The notes beneath the pieces were generated by a model. The model was not told where the DNA came from. It searched no databases and was given only the letters and a program-made list of their open reading frames with translations. Below, piece after piece: positions 5,571-7,718 of a DNA stretch of 7,718 nt (positions are counted from its first letter, which is position 1; each line of letters starts with the position of its first letter). The stretch comes from Elusimicrobiota bacterium (GTDB lineage: Bacteria > Elusimicrobiota > Elusimicrobia > F11). A program made the position numbers and the translations under genes. The stretch covers positions 1 to 7,718 of the forward strand of contig JAKLIS010000057.1 in the NCBI GenBank assembly GCA_022709485.1, given 5' to 3'.

Positions 5571-5954
5571 ATGAACAACTTTTTAAAAAATCTAATTATA
5601 ACCATCCTGTTATTTGCCCCTTCCGTTCCGGCTTTGGCGGGAGAAACTTACCGGCTAAAAATTGCCATTTCCGCGGAGACTCCCATTGCCGGAGAGGAAC
5701 TTATAGTGAGCGTCGAAGCCCAGGATAAAGATAAAAATCGGGTGGAAACAGAATCGCGTGATTTAAAAATGATTTTGGCGAACGGCGAAGTCATCACCGA
5801 ATACCCGCTAAAACTTATTGAAGGAAAAACCTCTCTCAAAATCGCGTTCGACCGGCTGGGCGCCACCCTCATACGAATTTTTGATCCCGAAAATCCCGCG
5901 TTGGTGGGGTTTGCCGCTTTCGATGTCACCGAAAAGCGAGGTGACGTCCAATGA
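5571..5954 (+). CDS. Small secreted protein with one Ig-like/beta-sandwich domain
   Basis: This 127-aa protein is exported: residues 1-23 form a classic signal peptide (N-terminal Lys, hydrophobic core, ALA|GE cleavage site). The mature part of about 104 residues has alternating hydrophobic residues typical of beta strands and no cysteine. Its first half follows the pattern 'Y.L.I.....PIAGEELIVSVEAQDKDKNRVE', closely similar in style to the units of the large protein encoded directly downstream, where VVAGVPFNVTINA and related strings recur. It therefore appears to be a one-domain relative of its neighbour, and the ATGA overlap of 4 nt ties their translation. There is no LPXTG, lipobox or other anchor. 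A role as chaperone, cap or partner of the large protein is inference from coupling and shared fold. No specific family is recognised. Confidence 0.85.
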   Translation: MNNFLKNLIITILLFAPSVPALAGETYRLKIAISAETPIAGEELIVSVEAQDKDKNRVETESRDLKMILANGEVITEYPLKLIEGKTSLKIAFDRLGATLIRIFDPENPALVGFAAFDVTEKRGDVQ

Positions 5955-7718
5955 AAAACTTTAAACAAATTTTTACCTTTTTGACCGTGTCGTTTGGAAT
6001 TGTGGCGATCAATTGGGCCGGACCTATTTACCAGTACACCATCACAAAGATGACCGACGGTTCCTCTCCCGAACTTACGCAGGGAAAAGCCTACTTATTT
6101 GATATTCAGGCGGTGGACATGGCGGGAAATCCCGCGGATATCGGTCAAGGCGCCAATATAGATGTCACTTGCAATGGTTCTCCTTGCACTTTAATTCCGA
6201 GCATGCCCAATCCGCTCCAACCGGATCCCGATGGAAAATTGAGTTTGATGATTCGTTTTGACAGCGCGCCTTTGACGATGTCAATCAAAGCGGCCCATCA
6301 TACAAATCCCAGCATCTCCGGAACTTTGGCCGGATTATCAATTCAACAATACCCCACTTCCTTTTCTATTGATGCCCCGTTAAACGTTGTTGCGGGTGTT
6401 CCCTTTAACGTGACCATTAACGCCATGCGGGGAGGAACTCGGGTCACCAGCTTTAAAGACGGGGTGGATTTGTCACAAGACTTTTCATATGTGGCTGGAA
6501 GCTCCTTAACCGTTTTTGGGACGGATTTTATTGATGGGTCGGCAGTTGCGACCTTTATGCTAAAGGCCGGGAATTGGGACACGCGGGTCAACCATGTCCG
6601 GGCCATAAACCGGGTCAAATATCAAGGCCAAAGTTCCAATTCGACGGGAGCGTCTCCCGATATCGAAGTCGGCCCAGGTCCCTATAACCGAATAATTTTG
6701 TTTATGCCAGGTGAGACCCCTCGACCAGGGAGCGCCCTTGGAAAAATGGGGACTCCCACGCAACAAATCTCCGATATGTCTTTTGGACCGATTCAAGTTT
6801 TTGCTGTTGATGAATTCGCGAACCGGTTGGATCCGGTGGATATCCCCGGAGGTCTCACCATCTCTTTTGTTTCCGGCGCCTCCGGCGATACGGTTCCGAG
6901 TCCCACACCTATCGTTTCAAACCCATTGGATGTTTCGGGAGGAATCGTGTTCCATTCTCCTATTGGGGCACGAAATATTACCGCTTCGCCCAGTATTAAT
7001 CCGGCCAACAACAGTCAGTCTTTGGTGACAACCCGGCCCGGGACTGTGGCTTATTATCTTTTTACAGTTCAGCCGGCGACCTCTGCACCCTTGGGTTCCG
7101 GACCCGCTTTATACGCAGATATTCCAATGAACTTGGAAATTAGGGCTTATGATGCCGCGCGAAACTTAAAAATTGATCTGAATGGAAGCGTTGGGCAATT
7201 AACAGTCGATTTGCTCCCGGCTTTTGATTTAAATGCTCCTTATTATGTCGACACCAATGCAAGTACTTTAGAGCCCGACAATGTCGTTCAATTTATAAAT
7301 GGTGTGGCGTCTCTTAATAATGTTGTCATCACCCGGGCATGGAATTCTGTCCTTTTAAAATTTAGCGATGGGGTCGTGGCGCCCGCGGTTTCAAATACGT
7401 GGATGATTATTCCCGGAACACCCAAAATGGTTCTTGCCACTATTTTGGGGACTCCCGGCGAAACTTATTTGCCAGGTCAATACCCTGGAAATTCCGGCAC
7501 TCCCCCGGTTATCACGGCTGGAGAATCGCGGCGAGTGGAACTTCGCCTTTGCGATGGTCGATGGAATGTGGTCACGGGGGCTCTTGTGGATGCCACCAAC
7601 GTGACATTGGCAGGAGAAGCAACTGCCATTCCAAAATATATAGTCGTTTCACCAAATTCCACCCTTGACTTTCCATTTGGAGGGGAAATTTTCGGGGCGG
7701 CCGCTCCCCAGGTAACAT
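5951..7718 (+). CDS. Large secreted Ig-like repeat protein, 3' end beyond the window
   Basis: The frame is open from ATG 5951 to the window end, giving at least 589 residues. Residues 1-23 look like a signal peptide (KNFKQ, hydrophobic core, NWA|GP). The rest is a chain of about five beta-sandwich-like units of 105-130 residues, starting near residues 25, 133, 243, 365 and 490. Each opens with a strand, then a segment such as VVAGVPFNVTINA or ADIPMNLEIRAYDAARN, as in invasin/Big-type Ig-like domains. Units 3 and 5 share the sharper signature PGET..PG......GTP (253-269 and 502-518). Two cysteines at 74 and 79 lie close together in the first unit and could form a small disulfide loop. The start overlaps the previous stop (ATGA). 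A surface adhesin, fibre or outer-envelope structural protein is likely; the missing C-terminus would show how it is anchored or secreted. Confidence 0.85.
   Translation, partial: MKNFKQIFTFLTVSFGIVAINWAGPIYQYTITKMTDGSSPELTQGKAYLFDIQAVDMAGNPADIGQGANIDVTCNGSPCTLIPSMPNPLQPDPDGKLSLMIRFDSAPLTMSIKAAHHTNPSISGTLAGLSIQQYPTSFSIDAPLNVVAGVPFNVTINAMRGGTRVTSFKDGVDLSQDFSYVAGSSLTVFGTDFIDGSAVATFMLKAGNWDTRVNHVRAINRVKYQGQSSNSTGASPDIEVGPGPYNRIILFMPGETPRPGSALGKMGTPTQQISDMSFGPIQVFAVDEFANRLDPVDIPGGLTISFVSGASGDTVPSPTPIVSNPLDVSGGIVFHSPIGARNITASPSINPANNSQSLVTTRPGTVAYYLFTVQPATSAPLGSGPALYADIPMNLEIRAYDAARNLKIDLNGSVGQLTVDLLPAFDLNAPYYVDTNASTLEPDNVVQFINGVASLNNVVITRAWNSVLLKFSDGVVAPAVSNTWMIIPGTPKMVLATILGTPGETYLPGQYPGNSGTPPVITAGESRRVELRLCDGRWNVVTGALVDATNVTLAGEATAIPKYIVVSPNSTLDFPFGGEIFGAAAPQVT

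Noticed and set aside
7399..7668. Open frame on plus strand inside the large secreted gene
   Set aside because: It is a shifted-frame shadow of the continuous open frame starting at 5951, which has a signal peptide and repeated domains.

Overview
The window looks like a chromosomal segment from an uncultured Gram-negative bacterium. Three things support an outer membrane: a heptose-epimerase gene (hldD) for LPS inner-core sugar, several exported or membrane proteins, and a large secreted Ig-like repeat protein. The tRNA has no encoded CCA tail. The 'PGET..PG...GTP' repeat signature of the secreted protein recalls large surface proteins in Elusimicrobiota/Omnitrophota-type genomes, but this placement comes from memory of such sequences and is tentative.

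Layout. (1) Positions 1-3260, plus strand: a tight five-gene run. It holds a truncated CheY-like receiver, a 167-aa single-pass membrane protein of unknown function, a multi-pass membrane protein with an HELTH zinc motif (M50-like), a YdjM/DUF457 membrane hydrolase, and a secreted NodB-type polysaccharide deacetylase. Junctions are a 4-nt overlap, a 41-nt overlap, a 37-nt overlap and a 14-nt gap, so co-transcription and partial translational coupling are likely. The set reads as an envelope-directed operon, with a signalling input followed by membrane and cell-wall enzymes. (2) Positions 3261-3503: a gene-free convergent spacer made of palindromic elements, including a good minus-strand intrinsic terminator. 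(3) Positions 3504-4232, minus strand: a short serine acetyltransferase (cysE/epsC type) and a tRNA-Leu(CAA), with a C-run/G-run palindrome between them. (4) Positions 4233-5258: a strong inverted repeat in the divergent tRNA/hldD spacer, then hldD. (5) Positions 5259-5570: a 312-bp A/T-rich gene-free region with roughly helically phased A/T tracts and three GTGRCA boxes exactly 11 bp apart. These precede the strongest ribosome binding site in the window. (6) Positions 5571-7718, plus strand: a small secreted single Ig-like-domain protein, coupled by an ATGA overlap to a large secreted protein of repeated Ig-like domains that runs off the window.

The most interesting parts are the little-known five-gene envelope cassette, the small-plus-large Ig-like secreted pair with its unusual upstream region, and the hairpin that ends 7 nt before the hldD start codon. 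All functions are inferred from motifs and context; no database search was possible.
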